Positions 61,759-64,000 of a stretch of 64,000 bases of DNA are shown here, in pieces; position 1 is the stretch's first letter; each line of letters starts with the position of its first letter. This DNA comes from CAYVQE01 sp964633205. GTDB lineage: Bacteria; Myxococcota; B64-G9. Made by a program: the position numbers and the translations under genes. The stretch lies in assembly GCA_964633205.1 (NCBI GenBank), contig CAZWFN010000001.1, forward strand, positions 62,001-126,000, read 5' to 3'. The notes below the pieces were generated by a model, which was not told where the DNA came from, did no database searches, and saw only the letters and a program-made list of their open reading frames with translations.

Positions 61759-62517
61759 TCAGAAGCGGCGGTCGGCCAGGAAGGGCATCTCCTCGCGGAT
61801 GGTGGCCACCCGGTCGAGGTCGATCTCGGCCATGACCAGGTCCTCGCCGCTGCCGGCGAAGGCCAGGCAGTCGCCCAGCGGGTCGTAGATGGCCGAGCCG
61901 CCGCGGAAAGCCAGCCCGCCGCCGCGGCCCACCCGGTTGACGCCGACCACGTAGCACTGGTTTTCCACCGCTCGGGCCGGCAGCAGCAGGTCCCAGTGGC
62001 GCTGGCGCGAATCGGGCCAGGAGGCGATGACGCAGACCAGGGCGCAATCGTCGGCCACCTGCCGGAACAGCTCCGGAAAGCGCAGGTCGTAGCAGACGAA
62101 GCAGGCGGCCCGGTGGCCGTCGAGCGCGAAGGGCTGCGGTCGATCGCCGGGCTGGTGGACCGCGTCCTCGCCCAACAGTCCGATCAGGTGGGTCTTGGCG
62201 TAGCTGGCCAGCAGCGCGCCGCGCTCGTCGACGGCCACCGCGCTGTTGCGCCCCTTGCCGCCGCCGGCCAGCACCACCCCGCCGATCAACCCCAGCCGCA
62301 GCTGCTGGGCCAGCTCGCGCAGAAAGGACATCGTCGGCCCATCCTCGGGCTCGGCGGTCAGCTCCGGCCGCAGGCTGAAGCCGGTGGCGAACATCTCGGG
62401 AAGCACCAGCCAGTCCACCCCGTGTTCGGCCGCCGAACGCGCCGCCCGCCGCACCCGGGCGAAGTTGGCCGGCTTGTCCTCCCACACCGGCGCGTACTGC
62501 AGGCCAGCGATCTTCAT
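61759..62517 (-). CDS. Carbon-nitrogen hydrolase (nitrilase superfamily, omega-amidase-like)
   Basis: 252 residues from ATG 62517, whose start overlaps the upstream aminotransferase stop (ATGA). The E-K-C triad is E41 ('LVLPEMFATGF'), K108 ('YAKTHLIG') and C142 ('FVCYDLRFPEL'). Length and 'CYDLRFPELFRQ' fit the omega-amidase/Nit2 subgroup (YafV-type), which removes the amide of alpha-ketoglutaramate or alpha-ketosuccinamate. Co-translation with a methionine/glutamine-type aminotransferase makes exactly this pairing likely: transaminase makes the keto-amide, amidase hydrolyses it. Confidence 0.88.
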   Translation of the reverse strand: MKIAGLQYAPVWEDKPANFARVRRAARSAAEHGVDWLVLPEMFATGFSLRPELTAEPEDGPTMSFLRELAQQLRLGLIGGVVLAGGGKGRNSAVAVDERGALLASYAKTHLIGLLGEDAVHQPGDRPQPFALDGHRAACFVCYDLRFPELFRQVADDCALVCVIASWPDSRQRHWDLLLPARAVENQCYVVGVNRVGRGGGLAFRGGSAIYDPLGDCLAFAGSGEDLVMAEIDLDRVATIREEMPFLADRRF

Positions 62518-63695
62518 CGGTTGTAGACCTCCAGCCGGCGCACCGCCTCGCGCAGCGTCGCCTCCCGTTTGCAGAAGCAAAACCGCACCGAGCGGCGGCC
62601 GCCACGGCGGCCGGCGTAGAAGTTGGAGTTGGGAATGGCGGCCACGCCGGCCTCGGCGGGCAGCCGGCGGCAGAAGTCGACGTCGTCGGCGAAGTCCAGC
62701 CCACCCAGGTCGATGTTGGCGTAGTAAGTGCCCGCCGGCCAGAGCACGTCGAAGCCCACCCGCTCCAGCGCCGTGCACAACAGCTCGCGTCTCCGGCTGT
62801 AGTCGGCCAGCAGCTCGTTCAGATAGGCATCGCTGGACTCGATGGCCTCGGCCATGGCCTGCTGCAGCGGCCCCGGGGTGGCGAAGGTCAGAAACTGGTG
62901 CGCGGCCCGCACGCCGCGCGTCAGCGGCGGCCGGGCCACCGCCCAGCCCACCTTCCAGCCGGTCATGGAGAAGGTCTTGGCGCAGGAGGAGATGACCACC
63001 GCCCGCTCGGCCAGCGCTTCGACTTGCAGCAGGCTGACGTGCCGCCGGTCGCCGTAGACCAGGTGCTCGTAGACCTCGTCGCCGATGGCCAACACGTCGT
63101 GGCGCTGGCACAGCTCGCCGATCCACTCCAGCTCCCGGCGGCTGAACACCTTGCCGCAGGGGTTCTGCGGGTTGTTGATGACGATGGCCCGGGTGCGCGG
63201 GCCGAAGGCGGCGGCCAGCGCGTCGCCATCCAGCTCCCAGCTGCGGTCGGCCAGCGCCACCGGCACCGCCCGGGCGCCGGCCCGGGCCACCACCGCCGGG
63301 TAAAGATCGTAGGCCGGCTCGAGCAGCACCACCTCGTCGTCCGGGTTCAGCAGCCCCAGCAGCGTCGCGCTCAAGCCCTCGGTGGCGCCGGCGGTGACCG
63401 TCACTTCGCGGTCGGGGTCGACGGCCACGCCGTAGAGACGCCGCATCTTGGCCGCCACCGCCCGGCGCAACCGCGGCAGGCCCGGCGAGGGGGCGTACTG
63501 GTTGGGCCCGGCCAGCAGGGCCTCGGCCGCGGCCCGCTTGATCGCGTCCGGACCGTCGAAGTCGGGAAATCCCTGCGACAGGTTGACCGCCCCGTGGCGC
63601 TCGGCCAGCTGGCTCATCTCGGTGAAGATGGTGGTGCCGAATGACCGGATGCACTCGGCCACCGCCGCATCCGCTCGGTCCCTCGCTGCCTCCAT
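62514..63695 (-). CDS. Class I aminotransferase (methionine/glutamine-type, YbdL/KAT-like)
   Basis: 393 residues from ATG 63695, with AAGGAG six bases upstream. 'VNLSQGFPDFDGPD' near residue 38 is the signature of the kynurenine/glutamine-transaminase K and YbdL subgroup. N175/P176 region 'INNPQNPCGKVF', D206/Y209 ('GDEVYEHL') and the PLP lysine K240 in 'SCAKTFSMTGWKVGW' are as expected, and the C-terminal 'SVRFCFCKREATL' has the substrate-carboxylate arginine. It transfers the amino group of methionine, glutamine or aromatic amino acids to a keto acid. Followed directly by the omega-amidase-like gene, a pairing known for glutamine transamination. Confidence 0.9.
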   Translation of the reverse strand: MEAARDRADAAVAECIRSFGTTIFTEMSQLAERHGAVNLSQGFPDFDGPDAIKRAAAEALLAGPNQYAPSPGLPRLRRAVAAKMRRLYGVAVDPDREVTVTAGATEGLSATLLGLLNPDDEVVLLEPAYDLYPAVVARAGARAVPVALADRSWELDGDALAAAFGPRTRAIVINNPQNPCGKVFSRRELEWIGELCQRHDVLAIGDEVYEHLVYGDRRHVSLLQVEALAERAVVISSCAKTFSMTGWKVGWAVARPPLTRGVRAAHQFLTFATPGPLQQAMAEAIESSDAYLNELLADYSRRRELLCTALERVGFDVLWPAGTYYANIDLGGLDFADDVDFCRRLPAEAGVAAIPNSNFYAGRRGGRRSVRFCFCKREATLREAVRRLEVYNR

Positions 63696-63836
63696 GCGCA
63701 CTCCTTTGCTCTCCGAATCGACCGGGCCCAATGTAGCACGAGCCGAGCGGTGCATTCCAAGGGCCCGCGGTTGAACGCCGCGGCTGGCCGTGGCAAATTG
63801 CCCCCAGGTCGGGGGTGGCGCAGACCGAGGGCGAGG

Positions 63837-64000
63837 ATGAGGATCGAGACCCAGGTGGTGGTCATCGGCGGTGGCTTGACCGGCGCGGGCATCCTGCGCG
63901 ATCTGGCGCTGCGCGGCGTGGATGCGGTGCTGCTCGAGCGCCGCGACTTCAACGCCGGCGCCTCGGGCGCCAACCACGGTCTGCTGCACTCGGGTGGCCG
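63837..64000 (+). CDS. glpA: FAD-dependent glycerol-3-phosphate dehydrogenase subunit, 3' end outside window
   Basis: 54 N-terminal residues are visible: the FAD-binding 'VVVIGGGLTGAGILRDLALRG' (residues 7-27) and 'LLERRDFNAGASGANHGLLHSGG'. 'GASGxNHGLLHSGxR' is the hallmark of GlpA/GlpD-type glycerol-3-phosphate dehydrogenases; NHG with GLLHSG favours the anaerobic GlpA form. GGGCGAGG lies before the ATG at 63837. The body of the enzyme is outside the window, so substrate assignment remains provisional. Confidence 0.75.
   Translation, partial: MRIETQVVVIGGGLTGAGILRDLALRGVDAVLLERRDFNAGASGANHGLLHSGG

Overview
The window is 64 kb of very GC-rich, densely coding DNA. Three traits point to an anaerobic or facultatively anaerobic member of the former Deltaproteobacteria (Myxococcota/Desulfobacterota sphere), probably uncultured. 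They are Cys-rich lipoproteins and a MYXO-CTERM-like secreted protein, Ser/Thr kinase signalling, and a selenocysteine-dependent formate dehydrogenase/heterodisulfide-reductase locus beside formate-tetrahydrofolate ligase. The taxonomic placement is inference.

Layout. Bases 1-520 hold the end of a ThyX-like thymidylate synthase. Bases 554-3791 are a visibly AT-richer three-gene minus-strand cassette (HEPN-like protein, ParA-like ATPase with a KGGVGR Walker A, second P-loop ATPase) that looks transferred and defence-like. Bases 4021-8142 are a DUF4178 / small membrane protein / DUF350 / membrane spermidine-synthase-like operon. A frameshifted lipoprotein, a nitroreductase, panE and panB follow (8205-11794), then a RES-Xre toxin-antitoxin pair (11861-12822). 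The C1 and purine block (14273-18977) has a split purH, purN and divergent fhs. A class III aminotransferase and a MazEF-like module lead into the central locus.

Central locus, 21537-28421: mvhD, an iron-sulfur FdhB-like subunit, fdhA (Sec136), hdrA (Sec194), hdrC and hdrB. Both in-frame TGA codons are followed by SECIS-like hairpins. Together these genes predict a soluble formate-oxidising or CO2-reducing, FAD-bifurcating complex. Molybdopterin genes (moeA, a mobB-mobA fusion) and a stand-alone NuoE/NuoF/NuoG-like diaphorase operon (33570-36675) lie close by and plausibly supply the cofactor and an NAD(H) port. fhs, purN and purH would use the resulting formate and one-carbon units.

The most unusual gene is at 36805-39816. 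It is one 1003-residue polypeptide joining a CoA-transferase/acetyl-CoA hydrolase domain, a GNAT acetyltransferase and a class I/II histone-deacetylase-type domain. All three would act on acetyl groups.

The right third (39857-60167) is envelope and signalling: a membrane glycosyltransferase-like protein, an ankyrin lipoprotein, a phosphohexomutase, two large paralogous Cys-rich lipoproteins, an M64-type metallopeptidase with exact 264-bp tandem repeats, and a 1366-residue Ser/Thr kinase with WD40 repeats. The window ends with pepD, a nitrilase-family amidase, an aminotransferase and the start of a GlpA-like dehydrogenase.
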